Assembly (NCBI GenBank): GCA_000469685.2
Contig: LS997564.1
Span: 42,612,240 to 42,676,239, forward strand
Reading direction: 5' to 3'
Origin: Haemonchus contortus
Lineage: Eukaryota > Nematoda > Chromadorea > Rhabditida > Trichostrongylidae
DNA: 64,000 bases
The translations under genes were made by a program, and so were the position numbers. The notes under the pieces were generated by a model. That model was not told the DNA's origin, searched no databases, and saw only the letters and a program-made list of their open reading frames with translations. This document shows positions 48,801 to 60,722 of the stretch, one piece after another. Every line of letters starts with the position of its first letter. The stretch's first letter is position 1.

Positions 48801-51800
48801 AATATTTCCTTCTTGATGTATTTCCCATCCGCATAAAGCACCTGCCAGAACGAAATCAGCAATTTAACATCTGCTCTTAGTTGTGCCTGCATTTGCGTTG
48901 GCCCTTGCGGAGACAACCTGATGAGAAAGCTACCAGATTACTGGCACGAGAGCATCGAACAATGAACAGTCTCTGCGGGTAACAGCAGGACCTGTTAGAA
49001 ACAGTAGGAGAGATAATCTGAAACACTCACGTAAAATAATCGAGTGCTGAAGCATAAACTCGTTGACGAATGACGTTGTTCGAAGGCCTGGCAGCAGTTG
49101 CTTCACCCTGGAGCATACTGAGAGCACAGGAAAGAAGTCGAAAACGCACTCCAACTGCTTCGATACTCCGTGTGAGGAACACTATAACATGAAAAATAAG
49201 ACCGGTACTCTTGAGTAAGAATTTTCATGATGACCTTCCATTATTCCTTCAAATATAGCAATGAGGTCATCGTTCTTTAGTGACTCCAATGGGAAATAAA
49301 ACAAAGCTACCTACCATGCTGTTCGAATAAGGGAAGAGAAAGAGCTGGTGATGGGGCCACTGTCACCGGTCCACTTCCGACCACAAGACTCAGCGATTGA
49401 GCGAACATCGTTTCAAGAATGTCTAACTGTTCCCTACTGCTATACTTGGCTACGTCCACTCGTTCGGCGATAAACTGGAAGATATTTAACTGTAAATACA
49501 ACAGTAAGTTCGAAAATCAAAAATCACGCCACAAAAATAGAAAGGTAATCAACAAAACAAAGGAAGTGAACTTTGTCGGACTCCCCTTGGGCGGATATTG
49601 AGAACTCTCCACGAAAATAAAAATTGTGATTGAGCTCAAAACAGAAATGAAAGGATCTGTCCCGGTAACACTGGAAAGTCGGTGAGTATTACGGCGAAGG
49701 ACGGATTTCATTTTCTAGTCTTCTAACTTGGTTATCTTTCCATAACGTTATCGCAAAGGCTACACTTCTTAGGTAACCTTCCGACCCCCTATAGAGGGAA
49801 CCCTACCGTCCTACTTGTTGTCTCCGGGTGTCCCTGCCTTCAAGATAGCCTATCCAAGCTGTCCTTATCCAAAGAATCAAAGAGCGGGCCTCCTCTTCTT
49901 TTTCTAGAGCACTCTATCGCCCTATCGTTCCAGCTGACCTAGAGGCTCCTCAAGGTTTGCACTCCGAAGAAACACTTTACCAGGTGGAACAGGAGAGCGA
50001 TAGAGTTTCTAGCAAAATCCAACAGAATTTGTCTCATGATTACCTGGAACTTCCTAATACTCAAACGAAAACTTCAGATGGAATTTCAAGTAAATAAGCT
50101 AATTATCTCTACAAAACTGCTATCTTCGATTGTTTGTAAATATAATTGTAGAAACCGCAACTCTAAGATTAAATCATCAGATTACCATGAACTTCATAAA
50201 ACGTCAAATGAAACTTATCTCATAAGACTTACATTCAACCAAAGCGCATGAGGCTTATAATGCGGAGGCTTTGGGGGTGACTTGAGTTGTTCGCACAAGG
50301 GTGACTGTGATGGCGCCATTCGCTCGTAAATTCCCAAGCCCTGTCGGCAGGATTCCGTCCACGCAGAGCACATTTCACGCAAAAACTGAAAGCCGCTATG
50401 AAAATTCCATGAAAAGTTCACATTCTAGGGCAAAAATCAGTCGACTGCAGTAACTAACAGTCCGTGAAGTTAAGGTAGCTTACAATATTCTGAATATCGT
50501 TCCTTGCGGCCAGAATCCAATTCCAACTCAAAACACAGAGTTGTAGAGTGGATTCATCAAAACTACGAAGTGGACAACGAACCAAAATTGAAAGGATATG
50601 ATCATTCACGTCTGAAACATTAAAAACTTCTATCACTTCTCGAGGACTGCACTAGGGAAACACAGAAGGACGAGCAGGGATCAGCGTTCTTAAGCAAAGC
50701 AGTTCCTTCGCGTAACATTCTGCTTTGCAGGCATGCAAAAAAAGCGGACTATAACGCCTGATATGAATCCATCAACTGTACCTGATCGAGTGACCGCGTC
50801 TGCCGCAGCATATGCACCACGGAATTCTGACCATTGAAGTGTAAATTAAAATTATAAAAGATTATAGAGGTTAAGAATGAAAACGGACCCCAGGCTAGCA
50901 AAAACCCTCCCCCCTTCCCTAATTTACTTGCGCCCTTGAAACGGGCCCTATGCCAGCAAACGGTCCAGTAAGCTTGCCGCAATCTGCCCAAGAAAAGATG
51001 GTTTTCATTAAAAGCAACGTAAATGTATCTTATGCAGCGAATTGCAAGCCTACCTTAGGCACTATCCTGATCACATGTCAGGCCCTACCCAAGCCTAACA
51101 ATATGCAAATGCTCAAATGATAAAAATGTTTCATTACCCAGAAAAATCTCAGAACAAAACTCCCATTTGGTACAAATTGTAGTCAAATAACCCACCTTTC
51201 AATGTCACAAAAAGTGCAGTAAGAAGCATGATGGCATTCTGAAGTTCTTCCTTTGATCCAGATGCTATTGCTACCGTCAAGTTCCTCTCCAGCCGTTTCA
51301 CCAAACTGCATTCGGGAGTTTCATCCTCATCGGCTGCACGAGACGCTAGCACTCCTTTCACCTGAGTTAGGTGTCACTCTTCTCAAACTTAAACAGCTGC
51401 GACCTTTAAGTAGTAAGCAAAAAAGACAAAAAAAAACTGCACCTCCCCGAGGTACAAGCTTCTCATATGGAGAGACGACAAATACATGCTGGTGTTCTCG
51501 GAGCCGGCATTCGTGACAGCATCCATTGCTAGCCGTAGCGACGTGTCTGATGGCGCTCCAAATGTGGACACATATTCCTAGGAAACACATTTGATGATTT
51601 CGCCGATTTCGATAGCCATTCCATATGAGTCCAGCTCACTGGGCATCCAAGAACATCTCAACTGCAGGTCAATGACATAATTACAGTTAACCGTGTCCCT
51701 CGTAGACCCAAGATTCTGTTGACGACGGAAGGATAAGGTCATTTATCACAAAGGATTCAAACAGTTGCCAAAGGAGAGGGTCTAGAAACTCGCGACGGTT

Positions 51801-54800
51801 GAGCGTGATGGCGGCCATAAAAAAAAGGCTCGAGAAAAAATGCAGCAATATGTTTTGCAGACTGTGTATGTGGGTTTTCAGAATGTTTGGAGGCGTGAGG
51901 CATTTACGAAACTCTAAGTGGACTAGACTGAAAGGGCAGGAAGCAAATTTTCCACAACCCGAGCTTACGATCATCGCCTCAAGCTGACGATGCAAACCCT
52001 AGAAACTTGTGCCACTTTTGCGAATTCGAAAAATGACAGATCGTGTATCACTATCAAATTCCCAACATGTACTTAGTTGGGTTTTTGTAGAAAAAATAAG
52101 GTGAAAAAGGCTCTATATAAGGTCATTAATAGAATGACAAACCAGCAAGTGGCTATGAGTTATCGCTGGTGCCCACTTCATCGCTTCTTGCAATATTTGT
52201 TCACAACGTTGGGAAAAGTCTTTCACCACCATCGTGCGTCCCTCGATCGAATCCTGGAGCGGATTTATTATTAGAAAAACCATGTTTCGTTGTAGTTCCT
52301 TTATAAAGTGCCGACCTGCAGCTGAATGCTCCAAGGTAGACCGTTCATTGTGAACGTTGATTCACTACAGGTTGGGTCTTGGACAAGATTCATTTGTAAG
52401 GCCTACAAATATGGAACATGTACAATAAAATGTAAACAAGTAGAGGAGAATAATAAAAAGGAAGATAGATTGAAAACTTTCGACAAAATATTCAGGTTTT
52501 CCGGATGTGGTTCTTGAGTTAAAGCCAACGAATTTATTCAGAGCTTATGATTCCCTCATTACAGCCAAATATGCATTCAGTGTACTATTAGTAAGGATCA
52601 AAGTATCCCAATTTATATCAACTAAGCCACTCGCAACAGCACGTGATAAATCTCGCGATATCAGTGAAATCCTAAATCAAAGGTATTCTGACAACGAACG
52701 CACTTGATAAACAGAAAAGTAGTTGTCAAATAAGAAAGAGATGCAAAACCAGTGATGCGTATCCAAAGAGGCCCCCCCGCAGAAAACAATGAATTCGAAG
52801 CGCAAACAAGGGATACAAGTTCGGGGTTGCTAAGTACAAACCTGAAGAAGCACGTAGCGCTGTCCGTCACAGCACTTCCCACTCCCCAGAGCAAGATACG
52901 ACACATGTGCTCCACCAATCTACGAAAGCAAGCACTCCAGCACAACGGCGCAACCTGAAACACCGAGCATGGTCAATTCATCCAGCTCGATCTTTCTGTA
53001 CGGGCCACGACAGAATTACCTCAATCGCCAAGGCTTTCCGACAGGGGAAAGAAGTCAAAAGAACGCATACAATGAAACAAACAAACCTCTTTGAGGTTGT
53101 GATTGAATTGAACAAGCAAAAATTGAACATGATACTCCAGCGCTGACTCGGAAGACTCATTCGCTCGATTCTGCAGAAAAAGAGAGTTAGAAGGCCCAGT
53201 AAGCAATGTAACCTCATAGGAATTACGATTGTTACGATTGTTACGCATACGACTACATATTGCGTGTATCACCTGTCGTCCCGTTATCATCGATTTCCTC
53301 GAGCGGGCGCCGGTAACGTCTCCATTCGTCCTTGTCGCGAGCCGGAGTGGTCCAGTGAATAGTACTCGCTTGAGGGGCACGTGGCAAAACACCCGTTCCG
53401 TTCAGAGCTTTCGTGTAGAAGCCTGACCATCGACGGTCGTCCTAGTGTTCCTTTTACGTCCCGAGAGATCCACTTCGTAACCGCCCTGATCCAAACGGAT
53501 AGCTATAACCGTCACTATATCACATGACGTGTCCGACCTACCTAAGCTTCGATTTCTTGGCGTAATCAACGGCATCCATGATCTTCGTTCGTTGACGGAG
53601 CTCGGAACTCTGAATTCTTCTCTGCACTTGCGTGAGTAGGAAAATTCCAAGCATCGTCCTTTCCACAACGCTTTGAATGACACTACTTGCTCATCCTGCT
53701 TTCGTAGAGTCCAAGTCTCCGAGGCGAACGTCAAAGCAGGAAGGACAGCTTGTCGAAAAGGTGAGCGCGGAGCCGTAAATTCTTCGTCGTTTTCACTACT
53801 CGCTCGATATTTCTAGATGCTCCCCCGCGACTCGTTTCGTTCTGCTCAACTGCGGAGCTAGGTCGTTCATCATGTTGACTTCCCGACCTAGATACACTAA
53901 ACTAAAGCATTCAAAGATATTCGTCCCGTTCAGCGTGAGGTACAGAGGCACCAGGTACAAATCCGTCTCACATGAACACTGTCTTCGTTGGGTTCAGTAA
54001 TGATCCCATCACTCTACAAGTGTTGTTGAATTAGAGAAGAATTCGTTCCGCCTGCTCAATGTTCGGTGTTACAAGCACGATATCCTCTTCAAAGCGGAGA
54101 TGATGTAAGTAGTGGCCGGCAACTTTCACTCCCATGCTTTCCCACTCCATATGATGCATGATAGTCTCGAGAGCGGCAACAGAAAGTTTGGGCGAGATGG
54201 TATCGCCTTGTCGAACCCCCTTCTTCGCGTTTATGATGACTTTTTCTATAGAATGACAAAATCTTGGTCGTGAAGTTGTTGAATAGGTCATATGACTCCA
54301 TATAGGTACCACATATCTGACCGCCCACACAGGTGCTTCCTTCGACAAACTATGAACTACCCTTCTAAGACTTTTTCGGGTTGTTTCTAGGAAACTAACC
54401 TTTTTGTAATTATCGAGATACGCTTCGAAGACAATCGATGCTCCAGCTAACAAGCACATCCACATTCCACCTTTGTCCTTCCGAATTGTTCTGAAGAGAA
54501 GTTAGAAGGTTTGGTGTGATCACGAAGCCAGATGAAACCTCACTTGTCTTCAAGATACTTGAAAAACTCGTGCAACGCCTCCTTGTGTTCAGCATGAACC
54601 TGAATATCACTGAATTACAGTAGCCGGAATAAGAAAAGGTAAAATGACAAAAAATTGATGAAACAAAGTTTAACAAAAATTGATGAAACAAAGTTTAACA
54701 ATGAGAGTAGATTCAGTATTAAATGAAGTCAGCAGATCATAACAATTTAGTTATAGGGAATAGAGGAGTCCAGCGTTAGTCGGGTGAACAAACTGGTAAG

Positions 54801-57800
54801 AGCATAACCTGATTAATCAGGTATACTTAGCAATAAATAGGATAAATGACTATGAATCGAATGATGCTATATATAAGAAAAAAACTTACCACTCTCATTT
54901 TTTCCATACGTAAAACCGACAAGAGATAGGTGCATTGAGCGAAATCCATTCGATTTACTATCGGAACAACATCAGCCTGGTGATTCAGCACTCCACACAC
55001 GGTGTTTCGGAACTCTTGTAATTCGTTCTGAACAAGTGGAATGTCAGTTGGCTGATAATCAAAAAAGAACGTTCCAAAGACAGACTGGTGAAATCGTATC
55101 GCCTTTGATTGCAGCATTATCGATCAGTTCTGAACGAAGATTTTCTTGGGCGATGAGTACCGGCGACTTGGTGGCAATTATGCACACCGCATTGTACCAG
55201 TCTTCTGGCCACAATCCTAGAATTACTCAAAACTAGATAATAATAACCATTAGACATCAAAACTTGAGCTGTATCATTTGTAGCGACTTCAGTCACTATA
55301 AAGAGTAGCGCTCAAAAGTACTCGACCAACTTTAACTTGCCGTAACTTTTTTCCCAGTGGAACAAATCGCATTCGCATGAAATTTCGATATGTGTAACTG
55401 AAGCATATTTCACACTATCCCACACTATTTGACTGCAAAGCAGCAAAGTCCACATAACTAAGGGGAAGCGATAGTAGACTATACTAAAAGCAAGTTTGTG
55501 ACGTCTGCAGTTGTTCATACCTTATTTGCGTTTTCTCTTCTTCTATGTTCCGCATTAGCGCTCGTACACTTTGGACTTGGCCAAAAGGAAAGGAATCTTA
55601 GAAGCACCGATGTCTGTATTTCCAGTTGGTTTTGATTTCAAGCTCTTTGGGATATTTGAAAACATGATCAGATTGAGGATTAACAGTGGTAAATATTCAT
55701 ACCACACCAATGCTACAACATTGAAATTTCGCTTGATTAGATCCAGTAGGAAAGGAGCTATGGGCGTGCGCGAAGGTAGTTCACCGGAAGTTTGTAACCC
55801 CTCTTCTGCTGGGCCTAGAGTATTCAACTTCAGCAGAGATGCAGGCGGCAGGCATAGGCCCTGCCAACAGGGGCGGAGCTTCCGCATAAGTAGTTAATTT
55901 GGACCGGGGCATTCAAATTTGGCAGATGCAGGGGGCAAGACGAGGAAAAGATGCAGGCGGCAAGATGGAAAAACTAATGGCAGGTGGCAGATGTAGACTC
56001 CTAGGTAGGGATAAACAGCTAATTAGGACCTGGGGTGTTCAAAATGGAAGTGGTAGATTTTAGAATGATCTCTGTAGTAGGTGGCACAACTAGACTCCGC
56101 CTGCGCCCGCAACAGTTTTTCTGACAGTAACCTGAGCAACTATGAAACATTAGGATAAGCCATCGATTCGACTTCTGTTTCCAAATGTGGTGGCGTTGGG
56201 AAGTGCAGAACTACCTAGATGCATAAACATTTGGTGTCGATTAAAATACTGCTAATCAGCCACACTTTTTCTGACAGCAAACTGGACAACTATGAAACAT
56301 CAGGATAGGCCACCGATTCGACTTCTGTTTCCAAGTGTGGTGGCGTTAGGAAGTGAAGGGCTGCCGAGATCCTTACTATATATAAACCACAAAATTCGTT
56401 TTTTTTTTGTTCGACTGTAACTATCTAATGTGGCGCCGTTTAGAAATCGACTGGAACAGCCCAACCAGGTTGGAACGATTGGGGAATGAGCCGAATTTCT
56501 TGGGTACACGTGACTGAAGCTAACTCCGCCCGCCAGGGGAGGAGCGTCCCCTCAGGGGCGGGGCATACGCGAAAACTGTACGCCGAAAATCTGTTACCCG
56601 TGTTCTCCTGGACCTGAAGCGTTCAAATTTGGTAGAGATGCAGGCGACAGGATGGGAAAACCAATAGCAGGTAGCAGGTGCAGGCTACGTCCACTGGGCG
56701 CGTTTGAGAGCAGCCGACTACACAGGGATGCTTGGCCTTGTACTTCTCATTCGAAAAATGCTAGCAGTAAACTATTTCGTTGACGACTGTCTGTGCCATC
56801 CAAATCAGACCATACGTAAACACTACAAGTGTCTATCAAATTTTCACATATAAGCATGAGTCAAAAAGGTAGGGAAGAGAAATAAAAAAAGGAATTCACC
56901 TGAATACTCCACGTCGAAGCCAAGAACTGTGCAATAGAACCAGAAATCCCTGAAAAACCAACACTACTTACCGATGATCCAACAAAGCCAAAGTGTGCTT
57001 TGAAAAATTATAGCTTGATGTTAATGAAAAAAGGTTCAACAAGTATTGAATATCGGAATTTTATTCAGCTTTGAGAGAAGTGCTTCATAAATCTCAGTGT
57101 AAAAAGAAAACAAGAGAACACAGAAAAAGCAGAGGATTCAGCTTGTTTTGCAAATGAGCCCTCTGTTCGACACTTACTGAGAGCAAGATTTTTATGGAAA
57201 CCATACAGCTATAAGAGATCAAACAATCGGTACCTAAACAAATTCCTGAGTTTCGTAGACGGTTGCGATATCGGGCTCATTCTTTTTAAAAGCGTAGCTA
57301 TTTTTGGCATAAGCACACCAAGGTTTCCAGCACTTGTAGACATCTGGAAAATGCACATGCTTCAAGAGCGATTGAGCAAATATAGAAATTGGTCAAGTCC
57401 GTGGTCAAAAAGGGACAAATGTTGGCATTACTAAAAACGAACAACGGATCTTTTGCAAAACATTTGTCTTACAATCGATGAGGACCACAAAAACTTGACG
57501 AACACCACGTCTACGCCAAGTCAATGGCAAAACAAACCTTGTACGAATTTGTCGAAGTGGATAACGCCACTATCGTCAGCTGAAAGCACGACAAGCCGAT
57601 TTAAGATATGCGCTTTGACGTAAAATGAAACTTCGACAGAGTATCAACATAGAACATCGAGACACTATTGATATATATATACATATATATACATACATAT
57701 ATATGTATATATATACATATATATAATATATATACGTGTAGGTGTTGATCCAACGCACGATCTAACCCGATTCAGTACAAGTTTCTGATGAATCTCGTAA

Positions 57801-57838
57801 CCATATTTTGCGCGCTCGAAATAGACTATACGTGCACT
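37735..57838 (-). CDS. PI4KA: Phosphatidylinositol 4-kinase III alpha (PI4KA), multi-exon, N-terminus not found
   Basis: Makes PtdIns4P from PtdIns and ATP at the plasma membrane; the kinase works in a scaffold with EFR3, TTC7 and FAM126 (known for the family). Exons in coding order: 57838-57767 (tentative), 57343-57234, 56949-56900, 55216-55086, 55051-54890, 54599-54544, 54490-54400, 53170-53087, 52954-52842, 52402-52316, 52253-52143, 51577-51443, 51361-51196, 50611-50484, 50385-50233, 49489-49315, 49181-49031, 48917-48790, 48513-48447, 48277-48180, 47810-47710, 46766-46679, 46614-46485, 46413-46231, 46179-46021, 45906-45760, 44301-44213, 44043-43965, 43901-43797, 43724-43621, 39890-39802, 39509-39454, 39330-39207, 39152-38980, 38913-38795, 37828-37735. 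Nearly all join in phase, giving about 1,370 of roughly 2,100 expected residues. Exons are missing between 52143 and 51577, near 47.5 kb, and at the N-terminus. Introns host an LTR element and an RTE fragment. Confidence 0.95.
40235..40592 (+). repeat. Left LTR of the rearranged element
   Basis: About 358 bp, nearly identical to the right copy over GTCTAGCGGGGTACGGTATT through CGCGTCCTCACACT. An AATAAA poly(A) signal near its end (about 40559) supports + orientation. Confidence 0.93.
41473..42384 (+). pseudogene. gag of the rearranged element, truncated
   Basis: About 290 residues of a retrotransposon Gag, starting near 41473 (a second ATG lies at 41485). The central part [15 protein letters not shown]...[16 protein letters not shown] and the [17 protein letters not shown] region are typical of the gypsy retrotrans_gag domain. 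There is no zinc knuckle. The frame leaves gag near 42350 and runs a few codons into the antisense RT before stopping, so the C-terminus is lost. Confidence 0.85.
42360..43113 (-). pseudogene. Inverted RT fragment of the rearranged element
   Basis: About 250 residues from just upstream of RT into its palm: [23 protein letters not shown] and [12 protein letters not shown]. It stops before the catalytic Y-x-D-D. Beyond that the frame only reads gag in antisense. It is convergent with gag, which is not possible in a normal element. Confidence 0.88.
43150..43504 (+). repeat. Right LTR of the rearranged element
   Basis: About 355-bp twin of 40235-40592, differing by a few bases. Its start is uncertain by several bases because the purine tract merges with it. 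Confidence 0.92.
43621..44301 (-). CDS. PI4KA: PI4KA exons: kinase N-lobe
   Basis: Four exons: 44301-44213 (Y-L-P-S-N-P and SGTPMQ), 44043-43965 ([17 protein letters not shown]), 43901-43797 (a P-rich loop, then WQAAIFK with the ATP-binding lysine) and 43724-43621 ([10 protein letters not shown] ... VFPY). The loop between the N-lobe strands is Q/K/P-rich and unlike vertebrate PI4KA. The next coding exon is 3.7 kb away because an LTR element sits in the intron. Confidence 0.95.
45760..48917 (-). CDS. PI4KA: PI4KA exons: PIK/helical region before the kinase
   Basis: Exons 48917-48790 ([13 protein letters not shown]), 48513-48447, 48277-48180, 47810-47710 ([14 protein letters not shown]), 46766-46679 ([14 protein letters not shown]), 46614-46485, 46413-46231 ([12 protein letters not shown]), 46179-46021 ([16 protein letters not shown]) and 45906-45760 ([18 protein letters not shown]). 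Each aligns in order with PI4KA. One exon between 47710 and 46766 is unresolved. The intron after 46179-46021 has a GTCTGT donor, not the usual GTRAGT. Confidence 0.92.
49031..57838 (-). CDS. PI4KA: PI4KA exons: alpha-solenoid region
   Basis: Recognised by order and local identity. 57343-57234 has [15 protein letters not shown], 56949-56900 has [11 protein letters not shown], 55216-55086 has LWPEDWY and ATKSPVL, 55051-54890 has [20 protein letters not shown], 53170-53087 has [12 protein letters not shown], 52253-52143 has [17 protein letters not shown], and 49489-49315 has [16 protein letters not shown]. Exon 57838-57767 ([14 protein letters not shown]) is tentative because its acceptor is poor. 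The rest of the N-terminus may lie to the right of the 58.7-63.1 kb retroelement or outside the window. Confidence 0.88.
53402..54399 (-). pseudogene. RTE-type non-LTR retrotransposon fragment in a PI4KA intron
   Basis: Pieces of an RTE reverse transcriptase: [13 protein letters not shown], then [14 protein letters not shown], where the catalytic F-A-D-D is changed to F-E-E-D, and further on [10 protein letters not shown] of the C-terminal part. There is no endonuclease, and the RT is broken into several frames. Both ends are lost. The frame happens to continue from the PI4KA exon 54490-54400, so a naive gene caller would fuse them. Confidence 0.85.
56107..56370. repeat. Intronic ~105 bp direct duplication
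   Basis: Two copies (about 56107-56215 and 56262-56370) share CTATGAAACAT, CGATTCGACTTCTGTTTCCA and TGTGGTGGCGTT. They lie in the intron between 56949-56900 and 55216-55086. Nearby DNA repeats GATGCAGGCGGCA-type words. Confidence 0.85.
57670..57735. repeat. AT/ATAC microsatellite
   Basis: Imperfect ATATATAC repeats next to the tentative first PI4KA exon. Confidence 0.95.
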
Positions 57839-58717
57839 CTTATTAGGTCTCCAAGGCAATGAAAAAACTTACTCGGACAAGCAGTTCTGGGGTTCCCTAA
57901 ACATGGAGAGGGGCTGTATGTGGTGTTCTATATGATGCGTAAAAGAGGGGAGAGAGTACATTTAAGATGTTAGGCGTTTGGCCATTCTGAACTCAGATTT
58001 GAGATCAGCGTTTGATAGCACTTACTTCGGCATACATCTCATTTTGAATGGCCACTGCAACCTAGTACCCTTTTTTGATAGCTAAAAATATGCGGTTTTT
58101 CGATCTAAACATCAGGAGCGAAATCACACCGAGGTGGATGAGCCGGTTTAATATTCAACTCACACCCCATCCTAACTTTTTGCATGATGTATCTCACCCC
58201 ACCTTCTGAACCTCCTCCGCTCCTGAAGCTTGGGTGAAAACTGTATCTTACGCCTAGAACCGTCCCCAAGCACAGGCATGGTCGACTACTACTCCTTCCT
58301 TGCTCTCTAGCTCTAGGTGCTGGATAAAAGTGATGCCTTCCTCTAACTAAAGATTCTAAGTGAAAGTAAGAAATGAGGCCGGGCGTGAGCCGGGTGATTC
58401 GACTGGTATTTAAATAACCCATTAGCTGTGTCTGTTGATTTTCCGGTGTATCTTTTGGTTTGCCGGTATGTCGGTGTGTGTGCGTCAATGTATGTGCGTC
58501 TGTGTGGGCGGGAGTATGTCGTGGTGTATGTTTGTGCAGTATGTGTGGGTCCGTGCGTGTGGTTGACAAGAAACTGCTAACTTGGACCTGGGGCGCCACG
58601 TTTGATAGGATCACAGGCGGCAGTGCGGGAATGCTGATGGCAGGGAGTATGATTGGAGTTGATAGAAGAGGGCAATGAACCGAGTAACTTAAGCATACAT
58701 GGCTTGACGAGGATTCC
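57839..58717. other. No gene recognised
   Basis: Sequence between the most upstream PI4KA exon found and the left LTR of the decayed gypsy element. Positions 58460-58565 are GT-rich. It may hold an undetected PI4KA exon. Confidence 0.5.
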
Positions 58718-58873
58718 GTTGTGTCCTTACACTCCAGTGAGACGACCGGTTTATTGTAGTCGTGAGCAAAAAGGAGTAGTAGAAGAAGAAGTGTCTAACC
58801 CTACTCGAGTTAGGCTTATATAAAGTAGGTGCCTACTATACGATACTCATATCAGTTCATTTCTATACACAAC
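58718..58873 (-). repeat. LTR (3') of the decayed gypsy element
   Basis: 156 bp, related to 62947-63103 with several substitutions (TTACACTCC/TTAGACTCC, CTCGAG/CTCGGG). Confidence 0.92.
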
Positions 58874-59046
58874 ACCTCCCTCAGTAGAAAAGTACTTTGT
58901 TTGTACTAAATTACAATTTAAGGTAGGTGCCATAGTATCCTTAGCAGAACAAACTACACACGAGAAATCCCATACCACACAACAGGTCTTCTCGTTCGTG
59001 TTGATCTTCTTAACGGTGGTTGTGGTTCCGGACTCGGTGTACGTCG

Positions 59047-60486
59047 TCAATCTTCACTTGTCTGGATATCCATTTTCTCTGCCTCAACAGTCGCAGGCTG
59101 GTCTGTTGATTTCTCTGTAGGTATCTGCTGATCGCCGCGAGGAACAAATATATCCAGCAGCGTTTTCAACATCGAACCTCCGTTACTTGTCGGTTTGTCT
59201 ACATGACGACGTTTGAGTTGATTTACGTGTTTCTTCACCAGTTTTCCATTCACATCCACTTTGTTTACTTTATTTAATTTACTGATCCGAGGCACCTCTT
59301 GATTGTGCCTTTTTCCCAGACGAATTTCGATGATTTCCATTGAAAAAATTTAAAACATACAAAACAAACGAGCATAAACGGCTTCTCCAACGGCGAAGTT
59401 CCTTTTAGTCGCACCATGTCTTCTGTCAAACTGCTGTTTCATGTACTCTCGCCTTTGTTCTGAGAAGGGATCATCTGTGCCTACCGGCATTGGCATCAGC
59501 ATGCTGAGTCGAGTACGAATTTTTCTTCCGAGAAACAGTTCTGCCGGAGTCTTCTCTTTTGAACAGCTGTTTGGTGTGGTGCTATAGGCTTGCAGGATGA
59601 TATTCAACATATCTTCGGAAGGTCCTCCTTCCCCTCTGAGTTTGTTGATACCTCGTTTCAGCGTATCGACAAACCTTTCAGCAGGGGCTGTTGATATGTG
59701 TACAATTAATCCCTCATCACACATCTTCTTGAAGAGCTCTGATTGAAACTGACTTCCATTATCGCTCACGATTGTTTGCGGAAAACCGTATCCCGCAAAG
59801 CTTTTCTTGAGATCATTTACTGTTCGAGTCGCAGAGATGGTGGTCAATTCCGTCACTTCCGTCCACTTCCTGAACGCTTCGACCACGACCAGGTAATAAC
59901 GTCCATCCTTTTGTCCAGCGAAGTCCACATGAGTTCTTTGCCATGCATACGTAGCTCATGGCCAAGGTTCCAACGTCGCTTTGATAGAGTTTTTTGCGTT
60001 TTCTTGACACCTGGAACAGTTCCGTACGACGGTTCCGCAATCCTTGTCGATGTTAGGTCAGTATACATAGCTTCGGGCTATTTTCTTCATTCTTACGATG
60101 CCGGGTTGATCAAGGTGTAGCTCTTTTAACACTCTGCTCCGTAGCTTTGTTGGAATGATGACCCTTTCTCCAGTCATCAGACATCCTTGGACGGGCGATA
60201 AAGTCTCCTTTCTTGCCTGGAATGGAGACCACTTATGATCGTTCTTTGGCCATTTCCCATGCTTGATCAATGACTTGATTCTTCTTAGCAGTGGGTCTTG
60301 TTCCGTGCAAAGCTTGACATCTTGGTGAGTTAGTGGTAACTTGTTAATGCAGTTTCTCAGCTGCTCTGATACATCACTCTCTACTGTCGCTATCACCATA
60401 TCTTCTTCTTGTGGGGTATTTTTGCATGAGTCTTGACAGTCCGTCGACTTGACCGAAGTTTGTCGTGTGAACATATTAAATGCCAA
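59047..60486 (-). pseudogene. Integrase of the decayed gypsy element
   Basis: 60486-60058 carries the N-terminal zinc-binding part (H-L-D-Q-P-G-I near its end). 59928-59350 carries the core, with M-D-F-A-G, I-V-S-D-N-G-S-Q-F and a changed third motif (A-P-A-E-R). 59340-59047 gives the basic tail VKKHVNQLKRR. The pieces lie in different frames. Confidence 0.85.
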
Positions 60487-60489
60487 AAT

Positions 60490-60722
60490 CGTACCCTAAA
60501 AGGATAGTTGCCCATTTCATTAGTCGATTCGCGGAGTACAGTGGAATTCCTTTCTTGTCGCCGAATATCACCAGCAGCGGTTTGTGGTCTGTTAGCAGTA
60601 GGAACTTCCTTCCAAAAATGTACTTGTGAAACTTCTTTACGTCGAATACCAATCCAAGTGCTTCTTTCTCAATTTGTGAATAGTTCCTTTCCGCATTAGA
60701 AAGCGAACGAGAAGCGTGCTAT
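60490..60722 (-). pseudogene. RNase H part of the decayed gypsy element
   Basis: Reading right to left: NYSQIEKEALGLVFDVKKF, then L-L-T-D-H-K-P-L, ending in a WATILLGYDF-type segment. This is the classic gypsy RNase H. It has no ATG and is out of frame with the upstream RT piece (61034-60696, which ends MAADACVYGIGCVI, the D-A start of RNase H). Confidence 0.85.

Noticed and set aside
51687..51995. - strand frame placed where a PI4KA exon is expected
   Set aside because: The segment [17 protein letters not shown] may be part of an exon, but neither its alignment nor its splice sites could be fixed, so it was not listed.
54031..54465. A PI4KA-RT fusion protein
   Set aside because: The kinase part ends at a GT donor at 54400 and the next kinase exon is at 53170. 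The RT part is an intronic RTE relic.
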